Source of the DNA: Paenibacillus koleovorans NBRC 103111
GTDB lineage: Bacteria; Bacillota; Bacilli; Paenibacillales; NBRC-103111
Reading direction: 5' to 3'
Assembly (NCBI RefSeq): GCF_004000845.1
Contig: NZ_BIMA01000011.1
Coordinates: 1-64,000, forward strand
Length of the DNA: 64,000 bases
The notes under the pieces: generated by a model
The model's input: only the letters and a program-made list of their open reading frames with translations
Database searches by the model: none
Told to the model about the DNA's origin: nothing
Part shown: in pieces, positions 17,441 through 26,356 of the stretch
How the letters are laid out: each line of letters opens with the position of its first letter
How positions within the stretch are numbered: the stretch's first letter is position 1
Program-made: the position numbers and the translations under genes

Positions 17441-17480
17441 ATCAGGCTGCGTTCAGTTGAAGCGGTAGGTATGTGCGAAG

Positions 17481-17515
17481 CCCGGCTCCTCGAACTCGAA
17501 GGAACCGGGATTTTT
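17481..17515 (+). terminator. Terminator of the first glycan operon
   Basis: CCCGG...TCCT (17481-17490) pairs with AGGA...CCGGG (17500-17509) with one mismatch, followed by ATTTTTAATG. It closes the run that begins at 9119. Confidence 0.75.
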
Positions 17516-17602
17516 AATGTAAAAAAACCTAGTTTTCATATCGAAATTATGGTAGTTTAAAATCAGGCAATCATTGGTCGGCAGCAGTGCGGGTTATTGG
17601 AA

Positions 17603-17655
17603 TTGATCTTTCGATGAGGGGCCACTATAATTTAGATAGAGTGGAAGCGGTTTCA
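17603..17655 (+). promoter_or_regulatory. Sigma-A promoter with cre site before the membrane AraC regulator
   Basis: TTGATC (17603-17608) and a perfect TATAAT (17626-17631) are 17 bp apart. TGGAAGCGGTTTCA at 17642-17655 matches the cre consensus at 13 of 14 positions and covers the region just after the expected transcription start, where CcpA acts as a roadblock. This suggests catabolite repression of the regulator itself. Confidence 0.8.
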
Positions 17656-17671
17656 CAAAGGAGCGCGTCAG

Positions 17672-19924
17672 TTGAAAATTAAACTACGCAGAACATTTTC
17701 GAGCTTGCTTGTCTCATACCTGGTTACCATGGTGTTCACAGTCTCGATCGGGATTGTGACTTATTACGGAGCGCTGCGAGAAATCGAGAAGGATGCCGCG
17801 GACTTGAACCTGAGCTTGCTCCGTCAAAGCAGCGAGGCGATCGACGCCCGTCTGAACGAAGTGGAGAGCCTCGTGGACCAGTTGAGCTTTCATCCGAAGA
17901 TCAATGCGTTTCTAAGCATTACGGACGTGGACGGCGAAGAAGAGAACGATCATTATAAAGCGATCGATACGTGGAGATACATTCAATCGTATCAATTTAT
18001 GAGCAACTTTATTTACAATTTCTACATCAGCTTCATCAACAGTCAGATCATTATGTCGCCCAAGGATATGTCCTACCGGATGCAAATGTATTACGAGGAG
18101 TCGCTGAACTACGTTGGCATGCCTTATGCCGAGTGGCAGTCGGAGTTCATGGGCCGCTTCCACAACGGAGAGTATTTGCCTGCGCAAAAAATTATTATCA
18201 ACGGGAAAACGAATGCCTTCATTACTTATTTGCAGACGGTTCCGCTCGGGTTCCGGACGAATTTCAGAGGGACGCTGATCGTGCTTATCCCGGAGAGGGA
18301 GGTTCACTCGCTGCTCAGCCGACTCAACATTCAGGAGGGCGGATGGTCGGTCATCTCCGATGCGAGCGGCAAGACGATCACTTCCATTACGGACGGCAAT
18401 CGGCAGATCGATATGACCGGCCTGCGCAAGGACGGCTTGTCGGGCATCGTGCAGCAGCAGGTGAACGGCGAGGACATGCTTGTCAGCTACTACACGTCCC
18501 CTTCCACCAAGTGGGAGTATGTCTCGGCGGTTCCGATCCGCGTCGTGATGAAGAAGGCGGACTATATTCGGAAGACGAACACTTATATTTTGTCCGTCGG
18601 GCTCGTGATCGGGATGATCATCGCGATCTTCTTCGCCTATCGGAACTGGAAGCCGATCAAGACTCTCGAGCACTCGATCTCCCGGCTTATGCACAGCAAC
18701 GCCGAGCTCCATACCGAGCTCGAGAAGCAGGCGCCGCTGCTGCGGGCGGCTTTCTTCGACAGGCTGTTCCGCGGGGAGTTCAACGACGCGCAGGAGGTTC
18801 GGTCGGCGCTGGACGACGTTGGCATTGCGCCCGGGGGGAATCGGTTTGCGGTTGCCGTGCTGCGGCTGGAGGAGCTTGAGGATTCGGACGTTCCGGAGCC
18901 GATGGAGTCGCTGAAGGTGAAGCGCGTCCTGGTGAAGGACGCGCTTCGGGGAATCGTCGGCGACACCGGCTTTATCCACGATCTGCGGCAGGATCAGATG
19001 GCGGTGCTGTTCTGCGTTACCGAGGCCGAACCCGAGGCTGGGCGGGCCTATATCGACGAAGCGATTGCGAGAGCCGGCGAGGAGTCGAACCGGGTGCCCG
19101 GGCTCCGGGTGCTGATCGGCATCGGCGGGCTGTACGACGAGCTGCTGGACGTGTACCGCTCGTATAACGAGGCGGTCAAGGCGCAGGAGCTCGTCGACAT
19201 CCAGCGCGGCGAGAGCTGGCTCCGGTACGATCAACTGCCGAACACCAGCACCGGCTACTACTATCCGCTCGAGATCGAGCAGCGGATTATGAACTTGGTG
19301 AGGTCCGGCAACGAGGCGGAGACGCGCAAGCTGCTGGCGGACGTTCACCATGAATCCGTGACGCTGCGGAATGCTTCGCCCGACATGCTGAAGCTGCTCG
19401 TGTTCGATTTGTCCGCGACGGTGTGCAAGCTGATCCACGACGTCGCGCCTAGCCAGCCGCCGGACCGCGCCGTCGGGCAGCATGAGGAGTTCCTCGAGCG
19501 CATCGGCTCGAAGTCGTCGTTCCAGGACGCGTACGCGCATATTAGCCAGACGCTCGTCGGGCTGTGCCAGGCAGTCAGCGGGCAGAAGAAGAGCCACAAT
19601 GTGGAGCTGAAGGACAGCATCATCGAGTTTATCGAGGAGAATTACCAGGACGGGAACTTGGGACTCGCGCATGTGGCCGACCGGTTCGGCATCAGCGAGG
19701 TGTACTTATCGCAGTTTTTCAAGGAGCAGACCGGCGAGAACTTCTCCAGCTACATGGAGAGCAAACGGATGCAGCGTGCCCGCGAGCTGCTATCGCTGAC
19801 GGACCTGACGGTCGACGAGATTTCGAAGCTGGTCGGTTACTTCAACTCAAACACGTTCTACAAAGCGTTCAAGCGTATAGAAGGTGTCAGTCCCGGCACG
19901 TTCCGGAACAAGTTCCGGGCGTGA
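17672..19924 (+). CDS. Membrane-anchored AraC family regulator (YesS-like)
   Basis: A 750-residue protein joining an outside sensor to a DNA-binding domain in one chain. Helix 1 is at about residues 10-32, an extracytoplasmic sensor follows to about 302, helix 2 is at about 303-325, then a cytosolic linker and a C-terminal AraC double HTH at about 648-748 (VADRFGISEVYLSQFFKEQ, then ISKLVGYFNSNTFYKAFKR). This is the design of B. subtilis YesS, which activates pectin-degradation genes. Start TTG 17672 has AAAGGAG eight bases upstream. It probably senses the extracellular glycan and activates the neighbouring clusters; the ligand is unknown. Confidence 0.9.
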   Translation: MKIKLRRTFSSLLVSYLVTMVFTVSIGIVTYYGALREIEKDAADLNLSLLRQSSEAIDARLNEVESLVDQLSFHPKINAFLSITDVDGEEENDHYKAIDTWRYIQSYQFMSNFIYNFYISFINSQIIMSPKDMSYRMQMYYEESLNYVGMPYAEWQSEFMGRFHNGEYLPAQKIIINGKTNAFITYLQTVPLGFRTNFRGTLIVLIPEREVHSLLSRLNIQEGGWSVISDASGKTITSITDGNRQIDMTGLRKDGLSGIVQQQVNGEDMLVSYYTSPSTKWEYVSAVPIRVVMKKADYIRKTNTYILSVGLVIGMIIAIFFAYRNWKPIKTLEHSISRLMHSNAELHTELEKQAPLLRAAFFDRLFRGEFNDAQEVRSALDDVGIAPGGNRFAVAVLRLEELEDSDVPEPMESLKVKRVLVKDALRGIVGDTGFIHDLRQDQMAVLFCVTEAEPEAGRAYIDEAIARAGEESNRVPGLRVLIGIGGLYDELLDVYRSYNEAVKAQELVDIQRGESWLRYDQLPNTSTGYYYPLEIEQRIMNLVRSGNEAETRKLLADVHHESVTLRNASPDMLKLLVFDLSATVCKLIHDVAPSQPPDRAVGQHEEFLERIGSKSSFQDAYAHISQTLVGLCQAVSGQKKSHNVELKDSIIEFIEENYQDGNLGLAHVADRFGISEVYLSQFFKEQTGENFSSYMESKRMQRARELLSLTDLTVDEISKLVGYFNSNTFYKAFKRIEGVSPGTFRNKFRA

Positions 19925-20887
19925 AGGCGCGGCGTGGTGCGAGTTGCGAGTGGTAGCAGGTGCACGGGTGCCGCGGTCTTGCAAACGTAACTCCCCTTCT
20001 CCCCCGTGTCACCTTTAAGCCGAATTGTACGGTTTTGGCCAAGTGAATCCGGTGCTGGAAGGGTGAAACAGTCGGCTGCGGGCGATGTAGAGACTGATTT
20101 GGGCGTAAGCGCTAGTCCTAGTCCGATGGCAGCAGTTTTGGTGGCGGAAATGCGGGGGACGTAAGGTGCGTGGTGCAGAGTACAGAGTGCAGAGTACAGA
20201 GTGCAGGGTGTGCTGGATACCAAGGTTCTCAATTTGAGAACCAAATTTCGCAATCAGCCGCTCGTTCGGCCAATCTACTCAGTCCGAAGCAATGAAGCGG
20301 ATTTGTACGGTTTGGCCGAGTTACTCGGGTGCGGGAGGGTGACTTGGAGCAGAATTGTGCGGTTTGAATGAGTTACTCGGGTGCAGGAACGTAGCTTGGA
20401 GCAGAATTGCACGGTTTGGCCGAGCAACTCCAGCATAGCGTGTAACTCCGCATCCAATCGGCCCTTCCCTCACCCGACGGTCGAATGAATACGATATTTC
20501 GCATTCATTCAAGCAATTTCTCCGCAAACTCCACTCACCCAAATCCCCGTATTTGCACCTAATCCCGTTTTATGCAGCCGCCCGCCCCGATCCAATCCAC
20601 CCCATCCACACCCATACAACCGGTGTTCTTAAGCATTTCCATCCTTCCATTTACATTCCACATTCGGTTTCCTAAATATATCCACGAGGCCAGCGAGCTT
20701 ACAGTATAAGCCGGCCCGCCCCCGCCTGTATACTTCCTCTTGTAAGCGCAGCGGCACTCACAGGGAATAGCTGCGCCGAAGGAGGCGAACCGGCACCACT
20801 ATAACCATCCCCGAATGATAGATAAAAATTCCTTCGGAGAGAGCTGGAAAGGCAGCCGTGCGAGTCAGAAGGGAGAGGAGAAACTTA
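19925..20887. repeat. Gene-free stretch with a 52-bp tandem repeat
   Basis: No gene is supported in these 963 bases. A 52-bp unit containing ATTTGTACGGTTTGGCCGAG occurs three times in tandem (about 20289-20444, equivalent points at 20302, 20354 and 20406), with a diverged single copy near 20020. A short GAGTACAGAGTGCA repeat lies at about 20178-20210. Near 20741-20750 the left half of a cre-like site (TGTAAGCGC) is visible, probably part of the decayed promoter of the pseudogene that follows. Confidence 0.75.
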
Positions 20888-22020
20888 ATGAAAATCAGCG
20901 GCAAAGTTTGGCGACAAACTTGCTGCACCCTATGGGGAGCGGGACTTACAATCGCAGCCTCCATCGGCCTTTTAATGATCGGGGCGGACAAGGCGCAAGC
21001 GACGGTACAAGCAACTTACTACGTGTCCCCGTCGGGAGCGACACAAATCCCGGCACATTGGCGCAGCCGTTGTCGCTTCCCTGTACACGGCCAACAAGAA
21101 AATTACGCTCACGCAAAATCAACGATGGGCTTACTTAGACGACTTGAAGAAAGGCTCTCGCTACTTTGTCCAAGGGGCGATCGAGCTGCTGGACGCGCCG
21201 GGTGAATTTTACCTCGACAAGGCTGCCGGCTATCTGTACTACTACGCGCGTGACGGCGCAATCAGCAGCCAGGAGATCATCGCGCCCAAGGTAGACAAGG
21301 TCATCTTGTTCCATGGCAGCACGAACACGACCCGCGTCCACAACATCCAGCTCGACGGCCTCACCGTCATGGTGTCCAACAGCACATACGCCGACCTGAA
21401 CGGCGGCAACACCGGCAACATCGACCTCATCAACGCCGAGGACATCACGATCAAGAACAGCCAGATCAATCTGGCTTCCGCCTCCAATGGCATCTCCATG
21501 CCGCCGAACGACGGGCAACCAAGCCCCGTCAAGTCGAGAGTCATCGACAACTTGATTTACGGCAACTACTTCCACGACGTAGGCGACAGCGGCGTCCGCA
21601 TCACTGGCATCGCCAACACATCCGACTACACCCACATGAACAACGTCGTATCCAACAACTGGATCGACGACATCGCCCGGATCGCCACGAACGGCGCCGG
21701 CATCTATTTCGCCAACGCTGCTTACGCGGAAGCGTCCTACAACAAAGTGACGAACGCCGTGCATTACGGCATCCAAGTCAAAGGGCAGCAAATGGACGGA
21801 AGTGCCGGCCACCATCGAGGGCATCACGGTCACCCCGCAAAATCAGTACAATTTCAATCCGGGCCGGTACAACTTGAACAAATTCAACGACATCTCCAAG
21901 GTCAACCAAGATACGCAGGACACCGGCATTCTGAAGACCGGCGGAGTCGTATACGCGATGCTCGCAACAACCGCCTGTACGACAGCGGTCGCTTCGGCTT
22001 GCAAAAAGGGCTGTACCTAG
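20888..22020 (+). pseudogene. Decayed secreted beta-helix gene (paralogue of the 22.1-kb gene)
   Basis: ATG 20888, with AGGAG before it, opens a signal peptide followed by VQATYYVSPSG, the same junction as in the intact gene at 22085. The frame then shifts at about 21039 (the continuing GSDTNPGTLAQP is in another frame). About 170 codons are missing before homology resumes at KKITLTQNQRWAYLD (about 21105). An extra G near 21783 shifts the frame before VPATIEGITV, and a further shift near 21950 precedes NNRLYDSGRFGLQKGLYL. Homology ends there, so the last ~370 residues of the parent are absent. At least three frameshifts plus two deletions show that it is not functional. Confidence 0.88.
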
Positions 22021-22084
22021 CTTAGTCCAGATCGAGGATTAAGAGGCACCCGAGAAAAATCCGATTTGAGAGGGGTATGAACGA

Positions 22085-24814
22085 ATGTCCACCACTGCAA
22101 GACTTTCCAAGTCCGGTTCCAAGTCCGGTATGATTTACGCTGGGGCTGCGATCGCATTCGCGCTGGCCATCCTGTGGGCGCTCCTTGACGCTTCTCCGGC
22201 GCATGCCGCCGTTCAGGCGACCTATTACGTCTCTCCGAGCGGAAGCGATACGAATCCAGGGACCTTGTCCCAGCCGTTCAAGACGATAACGAAAGCACGA
22301 GACGTCGTCGACACGATCAACAACAACATGACGGGCGATATCATCGTCTACCTGCGTGCAGGCGATTATTTTGTGGACACGACCATCGTCTTCGACGAAT
22401 CGGATTCCGGGACGAACGGCTACAACGTCATTTACAAAAACTACGACGCGGCCGGCAGCGCCCGTATTATCGGCGGCCAGAAGCTGACAGGCTGGACACT
22501 GCACAGCGGCAACATTTACAAAACGACGGTAGGAACGGGCTGGTCCTTCGATGCCCTATTCGAGAACGGGGTTGCGGCGAAAATCGCAAGACATCCGAAC
22601 ACCGGCTACAAAAAAATCCAAAACGCCGACTCCTCCCAGCCGATGAAGGCGTTCAACTATTACAGCGGCGATATCCCGTCGATCTCCGACCTCAGCAGCC
22701 TGCAAGTGTATGTGTGGCCGGGCGCGCACAACTGGGCGAACGAAATTCTCCCGATTCAGTCGATCAACACGAGCAACCGGAAGATCACCTTGACCGAGAA
22801 CCAGCGTTGGCCTTATTTGGATACGCTGAAGAAAGGCTCTCGTTATTTCATTCAAGGCGCGATGCAGCTGCTGGACGCTCAAGGCGAATTTTTCCTCGAC
22901 AAAACGGCCGGTATCCTCTACTACTACCCGCAGAATACGCCGATCAACAGCCAGGAAATTTTCGCGCCGAAGGTGGATAAGATTTTCCTGTTCAACGGCA
23001 GCTCCAACACGAGCCTGGTAAAGAACATTACGATCGACGGTCTGACCGTCATGGTATCGAACAGCACGTACCAGGACATGACGACCGGCGGGAAAACGGG
23101 CAACATCGTGCTGATCAACGCCGAAGCCATCACAGTCAAAAATTCGCGTATCCTGCACTCCAATTCCAGCGGCATCTCGATGCCTCCGACGGATCTCCAG
23201 TCGACACCGGTCAAATCCCGCGGGGCCAACATCCTCATCTATGGCAACTACATCCATAACGTCGGCGATTCCGGAGTCAAAATCGCGGGTACGCCCAATA
23301 CCGCCAACTACATGCAGACGCATCCCATCGTTTCCAACAATGAAATCGATAAAATCGCGCGAATCAACGCCAACGGAGCGGGCGTACAATTTTCCAACGT
23401 TTCGTTCGGCGAAATTTCCTACAATCAGATCACGAATGCAATTCACTACGGCATCGAGGTCAAGGGCAGCAAGTGGACCAACATGCCGGCGGTCATCGAA
23501 GGAACGACGGTCACGACGGCGAACCAGTACAATTTCAATCCGGGGCGCTACAATGTCGTCAAGTTCAACGACGTGTCCAAGGCGAACCTGGATACGCAAG
23601 ACACCGGCATGATCAAGACGGGCGGCGTTTACCAGACGACGATCGACAACAACCGCCTGCACAACAGCGGCAACTTCGGCTTGCAGAAAGGGCTCTACCT
23701 GGACGACGTCTCCGACTACAATACGGTCACGAACAATATCGTCTACGGCCTTAAGGGCTCCACGAAAATTACGTACAATGTCAAAGGGATCGGCAACCTG
23801 ATCCAGAACAACATTGCCGACGGGACGGGCGGCGCCAAAGCGGTGCAGTTGAACGTCATCGGCGATCAGCCGACGCGCAACAACACGTTCCTGAACAACA
23901 TCTACTTCAAGTATCGCGTGTTCTACAACTTCTCTTCCTGGTCCAACAACCGGGTGCAGCAGTCGGACTACAACTTCTTCTACAGCACGACCGGCACGCG
24001 GACGATGGCGGGCATTCCGGGCGCCGACACTTACACCAACTGGCGCACCTTGTTCAGCAACAAGTTCGACCAGCACTCCTCGACGGCGAACCCGCTGTTC
24101 GTCGACGCGGCGAACCACGACTACACGCTGCAGCCGACCTCGCCGGCGCTGACCAAGGGCTTCGTGCAGATCGACCAGGCCAGCATTGGTCTGAAAGGCG
24201 ACTACATCTACGCCGATACCGGGGCGGATCTGCTCGTGGAGACGAACGTGGTTGAGCCGGATCCGGACCCGTCCTTCGCGGAAGATTTCGAGCGCGGCTT
24301 CGGCAACTGGCAATCGTCGTTCGGCACGCCTACGGCCAGCACGACGCAAGCGCATAACGGCACGACCAGCTTCCTGCCGAACGAGGACCGAGACGAGATT
24401 TATCATTTGATGGACAATGAGACATACGGCGTGCTGAAGCTTTGGTTCTATGACAACGCCGCCGACAACAGCATGAAGGTGAGGGCGAGAGTGTCCAGCT
24501 CATCGGTAGAAGAGAACGCGATGATCGGGGTCGTCACCTACAATTCCACCAACAAGTATTCTTACCTGGTCGATTACAACACTTGGATCACCTCATCCGT
24601 CACCCGCACGACCGGCTGGCATGAATTCAAGTTCGACCTGTCCTCAGGCACGGATTGCAAGCTGTATATCGACGGGGTTTTGATTGGGACGACAGACATC
24701 ATGACCTCCTTTGACGGCATTTACCTGGGCGACAATGCCGCCGACGGCTATACGGGGAACGTGTACTTCGACGACGTGCAATTGTTCGATATTTTCGAGC
24801 AGTATGAGGAGTAA
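22085..24814 (+). CDS. Secreted right-handed beta-helix protein with C-terminal LamG-like domain
   Basis: A 909-residue exported protein. The signal peptide ends at AHA (residue 41). Mature residues begin with the TYYVSPSGSDTNPGT motif and PFKTITKARDVV, typical of GH141-like and related beta-helix glycan enzymes. Beta-helix coils follow to about 720, with conserved NNRLHNSGNFGLQKGLYL. Residues ~728-905 form a beta-sandwich resembling LamG/concanavalin domains (FERGFGNWQSS, ending YFDDVQLFD), probably for glycan binding. It lacks a cell-wall anchor motif, so it is probably released. It is a good candidate for the extracellular depolymerase of this locus; catalytic residues cannot be assigned. 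A strong terminator follows. Confidence 0.82.
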   Translation: MSTTARLSKSGSKSGMIYAGAAIAFALAILWALLDASPAHAAVQATYYVSPSGSDTNPGTLSQPFKTITKARDVVDTINNNMTGDIIVYLRAGDYFVDTTIVFDESDSGTNGYNVIYKNYDAAGSARIIGGQKLTGWTLHSGNIYKTTVGTGWSFDALFENGVAAKIARHPNTGYKKIQNADSSQPMKAFNYYSGDIPSISDLSSLQVYVWPGAHNWANEILPIQSINTSNRKITLTENQRWPYLDTLKKGSRYFIQGAMQLLDAQGEFFLDKTAGILYYYPQNTPINSQEIFAPKVDKIFLFNGSSNTSLVKNITIDGLTVMVSNSTYQDMTTGGKTGNIVLINAEAITVKNSRILHSNSSGISMPPTDLQSTPVKSRGANILIYGNYIHNVGDSGVKIAGTPNTANYMQTHPIVSNNEIDKIARINANGAGVQFSNVSFGEISYNQITNAIHYGIEVKGSKWTNMPAVIEGTTVTTANQYNFNPGRYNVVKFNDVSKANLDTQDTGMIKTGGVYQTTIDNNRLHNSGNFGLQKGLYLDDVSDYNTVTNNIVYGLKGSTKITYNVKGIGNLIQNNIADGTGGAKAVQLNVIGDQPTRNNTFLNNIYFKYRVFYNFSSWSNNRVQQSDYNFFYSTTGTRTMAGIPGADTYTNWRTLFSNKFDQHSSTANPLFVDAANHDYTLQPTSPALTKGFVQIDQASIGLKGDYIYADTGADLLVETNVVEPDPDPSFAEDFERGFGNWQSSFGTPTASTTQAHNGTTSFLPNEDRDEIYHLMDNETYGVLKLWFYDNAADNSMKVRARVSSSSVEENAMIGVVTYNSTNKYSYLVDYNTWITSSVTRTTGWHEFKFDLSSGTDCKLYIDGVLIGTTDIMTSFDGIYLGDNAADGYTGNVYFDDVQLFDIFEQYEE

Positions 24815-24850
24815 GCGCGGTGTGTAGAGGAATGTAGTAAGGCAGAGGGA

Positions 24851-24883
24851 GACCGTTGGAGCTTTGGCTCCGGCGGTCTTTTT
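24851..24883 (+). terminator. Terminator after the secreted beta-helix gene
   Basis: A 12-bp stem (24851-24862 with 24867-24878, two G-U pairs) with a TTTG loop is followed by five T residues. Confidence 0.88.
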
Positions 24884-24988
24884 AGCGTCCGCCCCACCCC
24901 ATTTCGCCACCGATTCCTAAAATTATCAAGCTCGCTGAACAGGTTCCTGTATTTTTGCCGCGGACGGCCATGGTACGCTTCATCTAAA

Positions 24989-25002
24989 CGTATGCGCTTA
25001 CA
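24989..25002 (+). promoter_or_regulatory. Weak cre-like site before the sulfatase pair
   Basis: CGTATGCGCTTACA matches the cre consensus at 12 of 14 positions, 22 bp before the start codon. No clear -35/-10 pair was found next to it. Confidence 0.4.
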
Positions 25003-25024
25003 TCCCACACCCTGGAGGTTGCCA

Positions 25025-26356
25025 ATGACAAAACCCGTCGACAAACCGAATATCCTTTGGATTTTTTCCGATCAACATCGCCCGCATGCCATAAGCTGCT
25101 ACGGGGATAAGAACATTCGGACGCCGAACATGGACCGGCTGGCGGAGGAGGGCATCCGCTTCAACTGCGCCTACTCCAACACCCCGATCTGCTCCCCGTT
25201 CCGGGCTTCGCTCTACACCGGAAAATACATCACCAGCCACGGTGTCGTTTCGCTGCATGTGCCCCCAAACCCGGGACAGCGTATGCTGGCGCAGGAGCTG
25301 CAGGATTACGGCTACCACACGTCGCATATGGGCAAATGGCATATTTCCGGAGGAGCGGCGCCTAGCCATTTCGTCTCTCCGTATTTCCGTCCCGGCTGGA
25401 ACGACTGGTTAGGCTTCGAGTGCTCCAATCGGCCATGGGAAACGATGTATTCGACCGGCACGGCCCCGACGCCGCATAAAACGATGAAAGGCTTTCAGAC
25501 CGATGTGCTGACGGACTTCACCGTAGATTGGATTCACAGCCGCGCGGGCAACCCGACTCCCTGGTTCCATGTCGTGTCCATCGAGCCCCCGCATCCGCCG
25601 CACACGGCGCCGGAGCCGTATATGGAGATGTTCCGCGACCGGGAGCTGACGCTAAGGCCGAACGTGCCGCTCGATCATCCCGAGCTGGAGCAATGGAAGG
25701 ACTATTTGCGCGCCTACTATGCTCAAATCGCCAACCTCGACCACAACATCGGCCGCATGCTGAACGCGCTGGAAGAGACGGGGCAGCTCGACAATACGAT
25801 CCTTTTCTATTTCGCCGACCACGGAGATATGATGGGCAGCCATGGCAAACGGGGAAAAACGCAGCCCGAGGTGGAGTCCAGCCAAATTCCGCTTCTCATC
25901 CGGTACCCGAAGCAAATCCCGGCCGGTCAAGTGTCGGATGGGCTGATCAGCGGTGTCGATCTGATGCCTACGTTGCTCGGGCTGATCGGGGCCCCAATCC
26001 CGTCATACGTAGAAGGCTCGGACCTCAGTGAAACGGTGCGAGGTCTGCAAGCGGAAGGGGCGAAGAGCGTAGTGCTGCAGTTTGAGAAAAACTTTTGGGC
26101 GGAAGATCCTGTGAAAACGTTCCGGACGCTGGTGGAGGCGGAGTGGTTTTACACCGTTTATTTGCTGAAAGGGCCGACGCAGCTGTTTCACATGAAGGAA
26201 GATCCGTATCAAATGAACAACTTGATCGACGATCCGGCTTATGCAGAGGTGAAAGCGCGGATGGATGCGGCGTTAAGAGAGCGGCTAAGCGAGCTGGGGG
26301 ATGATTTCTTCTTGCGACTGCAGGCCTTGGAAGCTCGGGAGGCTGAGGTGCGATGA
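25025..26356 (+). CDS. Sulfatase, S1 family, cytoplasmic
   Basis: A 443-residue sulfatase. The metal motif is FSDQHRP near residue 15 and the maturation motif CSPFR has Cys56 as the formylglycine precursor. HMGKWH near residue 104 and FADHGDMMGSHG in the second half are typical S1 blocks. No signal peptide is present. ATG 25025 is chosen because GGAGG lies seven bases upstream; the open frame extends to 24992 without a ribosome site. Its stop overlaps the start of the next sulfatase (ATGA), so the two are translated together. The SDQ form is frequent among sulfatases acting on carbohydrates, but the sugar specificity is not readable. Confidence 0.9.
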   Translation: MTKPVDKPNILWIFSDQHRPHAISCYGDKNIRTPNMDRLAEEGIRFNCAYSNTPICSPFRASLYTGKYITSHGVVSLHVPPNPGQRMLAQELQDYGYHTSHMGKWHISGGAAPSHFVSPYFRPGWNDWLGFECSNRPWETMYSTGTAPTPHKTMKGFQTDVLTDFTVDWIHSRAGNPTPWFHVVSIEPPHPPHTAPEPYMEMFRDRELTLRPNVPLDHPELEQWKDYLRAYYAQIANLDHNIGRMLNALEETGQLDNTILFYFADHGDMMGSHGKRGKTQPEVESSQIPLLIRYPKQIPAGQVSDGLISGVDLMPTLLGLIGAPIPSYVEGSDLSETVRGLQAEGAKSVVLQFEKNFWAEDPVKTFRTLVEAEWFYTVYLLKGPTQLFHMKEDPYQMNNLIDDPAYAEVKARMDAALRERLSELGDDFFLRLQALEAREAEVR

